Shown one piece after another: positions 46,151-57,686 of a DNA stretch of 64,000 bases. The notes under the pieces are model-generated. The model was not told the DNA's origin. It saw nothing but the letters and a program-made list of their open reading frames with translations, and did not search any database. The DNA is from RYN-230 sp963770545 (GTDB lineage: Bacteria; Actinomycetota; Actinomycetes; Streptosporangiales; Streptosporangiaceae), in contig CAVYQF010000043.1 of NCBI GenBank assembly GCA_963770545.1, forward strand, positions 372,001 to 436,000, given 5' to 3'. Position numbers and translations under genes: made by a program. Position 1 is the first letter of the stretch; every line of letters begins with the position of its first letter.

Positions 46151-46324
46151 CTACTTCTTGAAAGCGTCCTTGACCTTTTCGCCAGCCTGCTTGAGGTTGC
46201 CCTTGGCCTGGTCGGTCTTACCCTCGGCTTCCATCTGCTCGTTGCCGGTGGCCTTGCCGGTCTCCTTCTTGGCCTTGCCCTTGATCTCGGTGACCTTGTT
46301 GGCCGCCTTATCTTCAGTCGCCAT
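46151..46324 (-). CDS. CsbD family stress-response protein
   Basis: A 57-residue, highly charged CsbD-like protein, a family of small general-stress proteins of unknown biochemical role. From the ATG at 46324: ATEDKAANKVTEIKGKAKKE, then GNEQMEAEGKTDQAKGNLKQ and AGEKVKDAFKK, the usual Lys/Gly/Glu helix repeats. The ATG is preceded by GAGGAGCCAGACC, a good ribosome-binding site. It ends next to a bidirectional terminator. Confidence 0.88.
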   Translation of the reverse strand: MATEDKAANKVTEIKGKAKKETGKATGNEQMEAEGKTDQAKGNLKQAGEKVKDAFKK

Positions 46325-46455
46325 GGTCTGGCTCCTCACGATGCTGGACGGTTATCCCCTAGGAATCCTTATCTAGCCACTGTCCACAGGGAGGGGACCT
46401 AAACACGGCCACACCCGGCAGGGGCCATAGCCAGCACGGGGCCATCACGCACAAA

Positions 46456-46484
46456 GGCGCCCGGCAGCATCGCTGCCGGGCGCC
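46456..46484 (-). terminator. Terminator of rpoBC
   Basis: GGCGCCCGGCAGC (46456-46468) and GCTGCCGGGCGCC (46472-46484) form a perfect 13-bp stem with a 3-nt loop, 41 nt after the rpoC stop. On the minus strand it is followed by TTTGTG. Confidence 0.88.
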
Positions 46485-46525
46485 TCCGCGTGGTACTGCC
46501 GCCCCGCTGGGAGCGGCACACCTGC

Positions 46526-50398
<3,873 letters not shown>

Positions 50399-50478
50399 GT
50401 GTGTTATCCCCTGGGGTAGTTCGGATGAGGCGCCCCTGGGCAGCCCGGGCCATCAGGCCTGGGCTGCCCAGAACGCTC

Positions 50479-53400
50479 TCACACCTCTTCAACGCTGCTC
50501 GGCTCGCGCCGGGACAGGTCGATACCGAGTTCTTCCGCCGCGCGGAAGACATCCTCATCGGTGTCTCGCATCTCGATGGCTGCGCCGTCACTGGACAGCA
50601 CCTCGACGTTGAGGCACAGCGACTGCATTTCTTTGATCAGGACCTTGAACGATTCCGGGATGCCGGGCTCCGGGATGTTCTCGCCCTTGACGATGGCCTC
50701 GTAGACCTTGACCCGGCCGAGCACGTCGTCGGACTTGATCGTGAGCAGTTCCTGCAGGGCGTAGGCGGCGCCGTAGGCCTCGAGGGCCCACACCTCCATC
50801 TCCCCGAACCGCTGGCCGCCGAACTGGGCCTTACCGCCCAGCGGCTGCTGCGTGATCATCGAGTACGGGCCCGTGGACCGCGCGTGGATCTTGTCGTCCA
50901 CGAGGTGGAGCAGCTTGAGGATGTAGATGTAGCCCACCGAGATGGGGTCCTTGAACGGCTCCCCGGTGCGCCCGTCGAACAGCCGCGCCTTGCCGCTGCT
51001 GCCGACCATCCGCTCCCCGTCCCGGTTCGGCAGGGTGCTGCCGAGCAGGCCGGTGATCTCGTTCTCGCTGGCACCGTCGAAGACCGGCGTGGCCACGGGC
51101 GTGCCCGCTTCCGCCGCGTCCGCGCTGACCGAGCGCAGCCGCTTCTTCCAGTCCTCGTCCTCGCCGTCGATCTCCCAGCCGGACTTCGCCACCCAGCCGA
51201 GGTGCGTTTCCAGCACCTGGCCGACGTTCATCCGGCCCGGGACACCGAGCGGGTTCAGCACGATGTCCACCGCGGTCCCGTCGGGGAGGAACGGCATGTC
51301 CTCGATCGGCAGGATCTTGGCGATGACACCCTTGTTCCCGTGGCGCCCGGCGAGCTTGTCGCCGTCGGTGATCTTCCGCTTCGCGGCCACGTACACGCGG
51401 ACCAGCTCGTTCACGCCAGGTGGCAGCTCGTCGCCGTCCTCCCGGGTGAACACGCGGACGCCGATCACCTTGCCGGACTCGCCGTGCGGCACCTTGAGCG
51501 AGGTGTCGCGGACTTCCCGCGCCTTCTCGCCGAAGATGGCCCGCAGCAGGCGCTCCTCCGGGGTCAGCTCGGTCTCGCCCTTGGGCGTGACCTTGCCGAC
51601 CAGGATGTCGCCGGTGACCACCTCGGCCCCGATCCGGATGATGCCGCGATCGTCCAGGTCCGCGAGCACTTCCTCGGAGACGTTCGGGATGTCCCGGGTG
51701 ATCTCCTCCGGGCCCAGCTTGGTGTCCCGGGCGTCGACCTCGTGCTCCTCGATGTGGATCGAGGAGAGGACGTCGTCCTGGACCAGCCGCTGGGACAGGA
51801 TGATCGCGTCTTCGTAGTTGTGGCCTTCCCAGGGCATGAACGCGACCAGCAGGTTCCGGCCGAGCGCCATCTCACCCTGGTCGGTGCACGGCCCGTCGGC
51901 GATGACCTGGCCGACCTCGATCCGCTGGCCCTCGGTGACGACCGGCTTCTGGTTGAAGCAGGTGCCCTGGTTGGACCGGCGGAACTTGGCCACCAGATAG
52001 GTGTTCCTGGTCCCGTCGTCGTTGCCCACGGTCACGTAGTCCGCGCAGGACTCCTCGACCACGCCGGCCTTCTCCGCGACGATCACGTCCCCGGCGTCGG
52101 TCGCGGCACGGTACTCCATGCCGGTGCCGACCAGGGGCGCCTCGCTGCGCAGGAGCGGTACCGACTGACGCTGCATGTTCGAGCCCATCAGGGCCCGGTT
52201 GGCGTCGTCGTGCTCGAGGAAGGGGATCATGGCCGTGGCCACCGACACCATCTGGCGCGGCGACACGTCCATGTAGTCCACGTCGGCGGTGCCGATGTAG
52301 TCGACCTCGCCGCCCTTGCGGCGGACCAGGACGCGGCTCTCCTCGAACTCCCCGTCGGGACCCAGCGGCGTGTTGGCCTGGGCGATGACGTGCCGGTCCT
52401 CCTCGTCCGCGGTCAGGTAGTCAATCTGGCCGGTCACCCGGCCGCCCTTGACCTTGCGGTACGGCGTCTCGACGAAGCCGAACGCGTTGACCCTCGCGTA
52501 CGAGGCCAGCGAGCCGATCAGGCCGATGTTCGGGCCTTCTGGCGTCTCGATCGGGCACATCCGGCCGTAGTGCGACGGGTGCACGTCCCGGACCTCGAAC
52601 CCGGCCCGCTCCCGGGACAGTCCGCCCGGGCCGAGCGCGGACAGGCGGCGCTTGTGCGTCAGCCCGGCCAGCGGGTTGGTCTGGTCCATGAACTGCGAGA
52701 GCTGGCTGGTCCCGAAGAACTCCTTGATCGCGGCGACCACCGGCCGGATGTTGATCAGGGTCTGCGGCGTGATCGCCTCGACGTCCTGGGTCGTCATCCG
52801 CTCCCGGACCACCCGCTCCATCCGGGCCAGGCCCAGACGGACCTGGTTCTGGATGAGCTCGCCCACGGTGCGCAGGCGGCGGTTCCCGAAGTGGTCGATG
52901 TCGTCGGTCTCGATGGGGATGACGACAGACTCGCCGGTCTTCATCTCCTCCTCGCCGGCGTGCAGCCGGACCAGGTACTCGATGGTGGCGACGATGTCGT
53001 CCTCGGTCAGCGTGCCCTGCCGGATCGGCAGGCCCAGGCCGAGCTTCTTGTTGATCTTGTACCGGCCAACCTTGGCGAGGTCATACCGCTTCGGGTTGAA
53101 GTACAGGTTCTCCAGCAGCGCCTGGGCGGACTCCCGGGTCGGGGGCTCGCCGGGACGCAGCTTCCGGTAGATGTCGAGCAGGGCGTCATCCTGGCCGGTG
53201 GTGTGGTCCTTCTCCAGGGTGGCCCGCATCGACTCGTACTCGCCGAAGCGCTCCAGGATCTTGGCGTCGTCCCAGCCGAGCGCCTTGAGCAGAACGGTCA
53301 CGCTCTGCTTGCGCTTGCGGTCGATGCGGACGCCGACCGAGTCCCGCTTGTCGATCTCGAACTCGAGCCACGCGCCGCGGGACGGGATGACCTTGCAGCT

Positions 53401-53949
53401 GAAGATGTCCTTGTCGGACGTCTTGTCCACCTGGCGGTCGAAGTAGACGCCGGGCGAGCGGACGAGCTGCGACACCACGACACGCTCGGTGCCGTTGATG
53501 ATGAACGTGCCCCGGGGCGACATGAGCGGGAAGTCACCCATGAAGACGGTCTGGCTCTTGATCTCGCCAGTGCTGTTGTTGATGAACTCGGCGGTAACGA
53601 ACATGGGCGCCGAGTAGTGCATGTCCTTGTCCTTGCACTCCTCGACGGAGTACTTGGGCGGCTCGAACCGGTGGTCCCGGAACGAGAGGGACATGGTTCC
53701 CGTAAAGTCCTCGATCGGGCTGATCTCTTCGAAGATCTCCTCGAGACCGGACTGCTCCGGAACCTCCTTCACGCCCGCCTCATGCGCTGCGTCTACCCGC
53801 GCTCGCCAGCGCTCGTTGCCCAGCAGCCAGTCGAACGAATCGGTCTGGAGGGCGAGGAGGCCGGGAACCTCAAGAGGTTCTTTGAAACGGGCAAAGGTAA
53901 CGCGACGAGGGGCTGTACTGGCGGCCGAGACGCTGCGCGATGCTGCCAA
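50479..53949 (-). CDS. rpoB: RNA polymerase subunit beta
   Basis: A 1156-residue beta subunit from a TTG start at 53949 preceded by GGAAGGA; TTG starts are also found in mycobacterial rpoB. The rifampicin region (about residues 415-450) reads GTSQLSQFMDQTNPLAGLTH, then KRRLSALGPGG. The residues where most resistance mutations fall (Gln513, Asp516, His526, Ser531 in E. coli numbering) are wild type, so the enzyme should be rifampicin-sensitive. Other motifs: GRMCPIETPEGPNIGLIGSL and GQRFGEMEVWALEAYGAAYA. Confidence 0.98.
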   Translation of the reverse strand: MAASRSVSAASTAPRRVTFARFKEPLEVPGLLALQTDSFDWLLGNERWRARVDAAHEAGVKEVPEQSGLEEIFEEISPIEDFTGTMSLSFRDHRFEPPKYSVEECKDKDMHYSAPMFVTAEFINNSTGEIKSQTVFMGDFPLMSPRGTFIINGTERVVVSQLVRSPGVYFDRQVDKTSDKDIFSCKVIPSRGAWLEFEIDKRDSVGVRIDRKRKQSVTVLLKALGWDDAKILERFGEYESMRATLEKDHTTGQDDALLDIYRKLRPGEPPTRESAQALLENLYFNPKRYDLAKVGRYKINKKLGLGLPIRQGTLTEDDIVATIEYLVRLHAGEEEMKTGESVVIPIETDDIDHFGNRRLRTVGELIQNQVRLGLARMERVVRERMTTQDVEAITPQTLINIRPVVAAIKEFFGTSQLSQFMDQTNPLAGLTHKRRLSALGPGGLSRERAGFEVRDVHPSHYGRMCPIETPEGPNIGLIGSLASYARVNAFGFVETPYRKVKGGRVTGQIDYLTADEEDRHVIAQANTPLGPDGEFEESRVLVRRKGGEVDYIGTADVDYMDVSPRQMVSVATAMIPFLEHDDANRALMGSNMQRQSVPLLRSEAPLVGTGMEYRAATDAGDVIVAEKAGVVEESCADYVTVGNDDGTRNTYLVAKFRRSNQGTCFNQKPVVTEGQRIEVGQVIADGPCTDQGEMALGRNLLVAFMPWEGHNYEDAIILSQRLVQDDVLSSIHIEEHEVDARDTKLGPEEITRDIPNVSEEVLADLDDRGIIRIGAEVVTGDILVGKVTPKGETELTPEERLLRAIFGEKAREVRDTSLKVPHGESGKVIGVRVFTREDGDELPPGVNELVRVYVAAKRKITDGDKLAGRHGNKGVIAKILPIEDMPFLPDGTAVDIVLNPLGVPGRMNVGQVLETHLGWVAKSGWEIDGEDEDWKKRLRSVSADAAEAGTPVATPVFDGASENEITGLLGSTLPNRDGERMVGSSGKARLFDGRTGEPFKDPISVGYIYILKLLHLVDDKIHARSTGPYSMITQQPLGGKAQFGGQRFGEMEVWALEAYGAAYALQELLTIKSDDVLGRVKVYEAIVKGENIPEPGIPESFKVLIKEMQSLCLNVEVLSSDGAAIEMRDTDEDVFRAAEELGIDLSRREPSSVEEV

Positions 53950-54064
53950 CAGGGGTCCTTCCGAGCTTGTGGCCGACTACTCACCGCACGCACGCGAAAC
54001 GCCCTGCGGCGAAGCCGCGAGGGTTCGAGGATGCCGAGGACGTAAGAGTGCAGCGCAAATTGGC

Positions 54065-54094
54065 AGTGTAGCCTACAGCTACACTGCTCGTCAA
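54065..54094 (-). promoter_or_regulatory. rpoB promoter inside an inverted repeat
   Basis: On the minus strand TTGACG (54094-54089) is followed after 18 bp by TACACT (54070-54065). The -10 box lies in one arm of a perfect 10-bp inverted repeat, GCAGTGTAGC (54063-54072) and GCTACACTGC (54078-54087). The repeat may be an operator for control of rpoBC. Confidence 0.75.
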
Positions 54095-54376
54095 CTGTAT
54101 CGAACTCTGATGTTCACGGTTGCTCCGCAGCATGGCTCGTCCAAGGCAAAACGTCAAGTCCGAGCCGCGTGGTCTCGTCACATCGGTGACGTGACGAAGG
54201 CCACATTGGGTTATGCGTGTGGGTGCTTCTACTAACGGGTAAGCCTAGCAGTTCTATTCCCAGCGTCCGCCCTGATCACTGAGCGCCCTGCGGACCGGGG
54301 CCGGAACCGGGCCGTGACCAGCGGCGGGCGGGCCAGGATTCCTGCACCAGGTGCCTTTTCGGGACGGCGCGCGGCG

Positions 54377-54465
54377 CCCTGCCTGCCCCACCCTGCCTGC
54401 CCCACCCTGCCTGCCCCACCCTGCCTGCCGCACCTCGCCTGCCGCGCCTCGCCTCGCCTGCCGCG
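54377..54465. repeat. 14-bp tandem repeat between rplL and rpoB
   Basis: Three perfect units of CCCTGCCTGCCCCA (54377-54418) are followed by three diverged units ending CTGCCGCG. The repeat is non-coding and lies between the rplL terminator hairpin and the rpoB promoter. Confidence 0.88.
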
Positions 54466-54491
54466 CCGGGCCGGACCCAGACACGCGTGGA

Positions 54492-54520
54492 GCCGGGCCG
54501 CGCACCTGGCGCGGCCCGGC
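54492..54520 (-). terminator. Hairpin after rplL
   Basis: GCCGGGCCGCGC (54492-54503) and GCGCGGCCCGGC (54509-54520) form a perfect 12-bp stem with a 5-nt loop, 26 nt after the rplL stop. It lacks a U-tract. It may partly terminate rplJL transcription before rpoB. Confidence 0.75.
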
Positions 54521-54545
54521 CTCACGACCGGCTGTAACTAGATCG

Positions 54546-54935
54546 TTACTTGACGGTGACCGTCGCGCCAGCGCCCTCCAGGGCGGCCTTGCCCTTCTCC
54601 GCGGCCTCCTTGTTGACGTGCTCCAGAACCGGCTTCGGAGCGCCGTCCACCAGGTCCTTGGCCTCCTTGAGGCCCAGGCTGGTCAGGCTGCGGACTTCCT
54701 TGATGACCTGGATCTTCTTGTCGCCCGCGGCCTCGAGGATGACGTCGAACTCATCCTTCTCCTCGGGTGCCTCGGCGACGGCGCCGCCGCCACCCGGGGC
54801 CGCGGCAGCGACCGCCACGGGGGCGGCGGCCTTCACGTCGAAGGTGTCCTCGAACTGCTTCACGAAGTCGGACAGCTCGAGCAGCGTCATCTCCTTGAAC
54901 GCGTCGAGCAGGTCGTCAGTGCTGATCTTCGCCAT
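54546..54935 (-). CDS. rplL: 50S ribosomal protein L7/L12
   Basis: A 129-residue L7/L12 stalk protein, which recruits translational GTPases. Dimerisation domain: LDAFKEMTLLELSDFVKQFE. Hinge: Ala/Gly-rich 38-60. Factor-binding domain: KDEFDVILEAAGDKKIQVIK and LGLKEAKDLVDGAPKPVLEH. Follows rplJ and ends the rplJL operon. Confidence 0.98.
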   Translation of the reverse strand: MAKISTDDLLDAFKEMTLLELSDFVKQFEDTFDVKAAAPVAVAAAAPGGGGAVAEAPEEKDEFDVILEAAGDKKIQVIKEVRSLTSLGLKEAKDLVDGAPKPVLEHVNKEAAEKGKAALEGAGATVTVK

Positions 54936-55013
54936 GTCTCTGCTTTCTCGCTGGCCGCTACGGCGCCCAGCTGGTCTGCGCTGGCCACGATCGCGGCCAG
55001 CCGTGCTTACTGG

Positions 55014-55718
55014 TTACTCGCTCGCGGCTTCCGCTGCCGGGGCCTCCGCTGCCGGGGCCTCCGCTGCCGGAGCCTCCGCTGCCGGAGCCTCCGCTGCCGG
55101 GGCTTCCGCTGCCGGGGCCTCGGCCACTGGCGCCTCGGCGCCGTCCCCGGCGGGTGCATCCGGTGCCGCATCGTCCGCGGCTGGCGCCTCCGCGCCACCC
55201 TCGGCCTCCCGCTTGGCCCGCAACGCCTCGGCCAGCTGGGCCATCTGCGCCGGCAGCGCGTTGAACACGGCGGCGGCCTTAGCCATGGACGCCTTCATGT
55301 CCCCGGCCAGCTTGGCCAGCAGCACCTCGCGCGGCTCGAGATCGGCGATCCGCGCGATCTCCGCCGGGCTGATCGCCTTGCCGTCGAGCACCCCGCCCTT
55401 GATCACGAGCAGCGGGTTGTTCCGGGAGAAGTCACGCAGCCCCTTGGCCGCCTCGACCACGTCGCCCTTCACGAAGGCGATCGCGGACGGGCCGCTCAGC
55501 AGGGCGTCGAACTCGCTGGCCAGGCCCGCATCCGAGGCGGCCCGCCTGGTCAGCGTGTTCTTGACCACCTGGTACGTGGTGCTGTCCCCGAGGGCCGCGC
55601 GCAGGTCCGCGAGTTGGCTCACGGTCAGGCCGCGGTACTCGGTCAGCACCGCACCATCCGAGGTCTGGAAACGCTCGGTGAGCTCGGCGACCGCGCTCAC
55701 CTTGTCCTCCCTCGCCAT
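55014..55718 (-). CDS. rplJ: 50S ribosomal protein L10 with repeat tail
   Basis: A 234-residue L10, which anchors the L7/L12 stalk. The ATG at 55718 is preceded by AAAGGAGG. Segments: REDKVSAVAELTERFQTSDG, LTEYRGLTVSQLADLRAALG and TYQVVKNTLTRRA. After about residue 175 the tail is Ala/Glu/Pro-rich, with six AEAPA-type pentapeptides coded by 15-bp repeats. An L10 leader and its promoter lie upstream. Confidence 0.97.
   Translation of the reverse strand: MAREDKVSAVAELTERFQTSDGAVLTEYRGLTVSQLADLRAALGDSTTYQVVKNTLTRRAASDAGLASEFDALLSGPSAIAFVKGDVVEAAKGLRDFSRNNPLLVIKGGVLDGKAISPAEIARIADLEPREVLLAKLAGDMKASMAKAAAVFNALPAQMAQLAEALRAKREAEGGAEAPAADDAAPDAPAGDGAEAPVAEAPAAEAPAAEAPAAEAPAAEAPAAEAPAAEAASE
55029..55133. 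repeat. 15-bp coding tandem repeat in rplJ tail
   Basis: About seven 15-bp units related to CTCCGCTGCCGGGGC run in the 3' end of rplJ. The unit keeps frame and encodes Ala-Pro-Ala-Ala-Glu pentapeptides. Confidence 0.88.
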
Positions 55719-55986
55719 GGGCCTCCTTTCCTGATCCCGGACGGCCTGCGAGGGCCGTCCTGGCTTTGTAGGCGCCGGCGAGGGAACTACCATGCGAAAC
55801 GCCCCGGCGCGAAGGCACCAGGGCGTGGACACCGGCCGGCCCCGAGAGGCTGGCCACGGTGATTCAGCTCGGACGCCTGCGCGGGCCGCCCGCAGATGCG
55901 GGTCCTTCGGCCGTCCCCTGGTCTGCAACCCGGGCTAGCGGGATGAAGGCAGGCAACGACAACCGACGGTCTTTGGCTTCAGGTCA
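55719..55986 (-). ncRNA. L10 leader (autoregulatory rplJL mRNA leader)
   Basis: The transcript upstream of rplJ contains CCAAAGACCGTCGGTTGTC and, about 60 nt later, GGCCGAAGGACCCGCA, which match the conserved features of the actinobacterial L10 leader. L10(L12)4 binds this leader to repress its own synthesis. A further GC-rich hairpin (GGACGGCC with GGCCGTCC near 55740-55760) precedes the ribosome-binding site. The boundaries are approximate. Confidence 0.78.
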
Positions 55987-56015
55987 ACTCTAGGGGCAAT
56001 CCGCCCGGTGGCCAA
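55987..56015 (-). promoter_or_regulatory. rplJ promoter
   Basis: On the minus strand TTGGCC (56015-56010) is followed after 17 bp by TAGAGT (55992-55987), directly upstream of the L10 leader. The -35 box lies in a short direct repeat (GTGGCCAAATCAGCCCGCC, twice between 56008 and 56047), so an alternative -35 copy exists about 21 bp further upstream. Confidence 0.6.
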
Positions 56016-56093
56016 ATCAGCCCGCCCCGTGGCCAAATCAGCCCGCCGGGGCCCGTTTCTGGGCCGCTCCCCCAGGCCCGGGCGGACATGAGG

Positions 56094-56137
56094 GCGCCCG
56101 GCCGGTTTTCGTTGCGGAGAAAAACCGGGCCGGGCGC
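56094..56137 (-). terminator. Terminator of rplKA
   Basis: GCGCCCGGCCGGTTTT (56094-56109) pairs with AAAACCGGGCCGGGCGC (56121-56137) with a single bulged base. It is 50 nt after the rplA stop and separates rplKA from the rplJL promoter and leader. Confidence 0.85.
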
Positions 56138-56187
56138 GAACGGAAAGCCGGGAACTAGCCAGCCACCACGTGCCTACGGGACACGCG

Positions 56188-56910
56188 CTAGGCGGTAGCG
56201 GGCTCCAGTTCCTCAGAAAGCCCGCGGGTCTTGGACGGATCGACGAGGATGGCGGGCCCCATGCTGGTGGTCATGGCCACCTTCTTGAGGTACTTCCCCT
56301 TGGCCGCGGACGGCTTGAGCCGGAGCACCTCGTCCAGCGCGGCCGCGTAGTTCTCCACCAGCGCGGTGGGCGTGAACGAGGCCTTGCCGATCACGAAGTG
56401 CAAGTTGCCGTGCCGGTCCACCCGGAACTCGATCTTCCCGCCCTTGATCTCGGTGACGGCCTTGGCCACGTCCGTGGTCACCGTGCCGGTCTTGGGGTTG
56501 GGCATCAGGCCGCGCGGGCCGAGCACCCGGCCCAGCCGGCCGACCTTGCCCATCAGGTCGGGGGTGGCGACCACGGCGTCGAAGTCCAGGAACCCGCCCT
56601 GGATGCGCTCGATCAGGTCATCCGAGCCCACGTAGTCGGCGCCGGCGGCCTCCGCCGCCGCGGCGCGGTCGCCGGTCGCGAAGACCAGCACGCGGGCCGT
56701 CTTGCCGGTGCCGTTGGGCAGGTTGACCGTGCCCCGGACCATCTGGTCCGCCTTGCGCGGGTCCACGCCGAGCCGCAGGGCGACCTCGACGGTGGGGTCG
56801 AACTTGGTGGTGACCGTCTCCTTGGCCAGGGCGATCGCCTCGACCGGGGTGTACAGCCGGTCCGGGTCGATCTTCTCGGCGGCCTGACGGTAAGCCTTGC
56901 TGCGCTTCAT
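56188..56910 (-). CDS. rplA: 50S ribosomal protein L1
   Basis: A 240-residue L1, the mobile L1 stalk protein and an autoregulator of rplKA in E. coli. The ATG at 56910 has AAGGAG upstream; the longer frame to 57027 is not needed. Segments: MKRSKAYRQAAEKIDPDRLY, GPRGLMPNPKTGTVTTDVAK and VTEIKGGKIEFRVDRHGNLH. A 14-bp repeat array lies between rplK and rplA. Confidence 0.97.
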   Translation of the reverse strand: MKRSKAYRQAAEKIDPDRLYTPVEAIALAKETVTTKFDPTVEVALRLGVDPRKADQMVRGTVNLPNGTGKTARVLVFATGDRAAAAEAAGADYVGSDDLIERIQGGFLDFDAVVATPDLMGKVGRLGRVLGPRGLMPNPKTGTVTTDVAKAVTEIKGGKIEFRVDRHGNLHFVIGKASFTPTALVENYAAALDEVLRLKPSAAKGKYLKKVAMTTSMGPAILVDPSKTRGLSEELEPATA

Positions 56911-57079
56911 GTCGTTCTCCTTGATTCTGTTACGGAGGTCGTGGTCGTCGGGCCAGCGCCTGGCCCTGCCACTGGTGCCGGGTCCTGCCGCGGCTGCGGG
57001 CCGCCGGAAGAACCTCTTTCTACGCAAACGAAAACCACCAGGCGGTTATGCCACCGCCCGGGCCGGCGCCCGGCCGCCC

Positions 57080-57177
57080 GGGGCCTCAACCACGGGGCCT
57101 CAACCACGGGGCCTCAACCACGGGGCCTCAACCACGGGGCCTCAACCACGGGGCCTCAACCACGAGGCCTCAGCCAC
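57080..57177. repeat. 14-bp tandem repeat between rplK and rplA
   Basis: Six perfect units of GGGGCCTCAACCAC (57080-57163) are followed by one diverged unit (57164-57177). The array ends 8 nt before the rplK stop codon and occupies the leader of rplA. It has no spacers and is not a CRISPR. Confidence 0.92.
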
Positions 57178-57184
57178 GAGGGCG

Positions 57185-57619
57185 TCAGCCGCTGACGGTA
57201 AGGCCCATCGACCGGGCGGTGCCCTCGATGATCTTCGCGGCGGCCTCGATCGTGGTCGCGTTGAGGTCGGGCATCTTGGTCTGCGCGATCTCGCGGACCT
57301 GCGCCGCGGTGACCGAGCCCACCTTCGAGGTGAGCGGCTCGCCGCTGCCCTTGGCCACGCCCGCGGCCTTCTTAAGCAGCTCGGCGGCGGGCGGGGTCTT
57401 GGTCACGAACGAGAACGAGCGGTCCTCGTAGATGGTGATCTCGACCGGGATGACGTTGCCGCGCTGCGACTCGGTGGCCGCGTTGTACTGACGGCAGAAG
57501 TCCATGATGTTGACGCCGTGCGGGCCGAGCGCGGTGCCGACCGGCGGGGCCGGGGTGGCCGCGCCCGCCTGCAGCTGCACCTTCACGACGGCAGCGATCT
57601 TCTTCTTCCTGGGAGCCAT
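57185..57619 (-). CDS. rplK: 50S ribosomal protein L11
   Basis: A 144-residue L11 of the GTPase-associated centre, the thiostrepton site. Segments: KIAAVVKVQLQAGAATPAPP, VGTALGPHGVNIMDFCRQYN and the C-terminal GTARSMGLTVSG. The N-terminal Pro-rich thiostrepton-contact segment looks wild type. Follows nusG by 67 nt. Confidence 0.98.
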   Translation of the reverse strand: MAPRKKKIAAVVKVQLQAGAATPAPPVGTALGPHGVNIMDFCRQYNAATESQRGNVIPVEITIYEDRSFSFVTKTPPAAELLKKAAGVAKGSGEPLTSKVGSVTAAQVREIAQTKMPDLNATTIEAAAKIIEGTARSMGLTVSG

Positions 57620-57686
57620 TTCCTGCGGTTCCTTTTCCTGCTGGAGCGGATCAGTCCGGCCTGGTCAGATCTGAGGGCCAGGGGCC

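Larger units (their letters stand above)
53950..54545. other. rplL-rpoB intergenic region
   Basis: These 596 bp hold no gene. From the rplL side: a strong hairpin (54492-54520), a 14-bp tandem repeat (54377-54465), about 280 bp without recognisable features, and the rpoB promoter (54065-54094), leaving a ~115-nt rpoB leader. The layout indicates that rpoBC is transcribed mainly from its own promoter, with readthrough from rplJL limited by the hairpin. Confidence 0.7.

Noticed and set aside
44476..46324. The SDR/small-protein/CsbD segment as a mobile island.
   Set aside because: No integrase, transposase, flanking repeats or tRNA target is visible and base composition matches the surroundings. 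It is an ordinary accessory segment.
57080..57177. Possible CRISPR array from short regular repeats.
   Set aside because: Units are 14 bp, directly adjacent and without spacers; no cas genes are present. It is a minisatellite.
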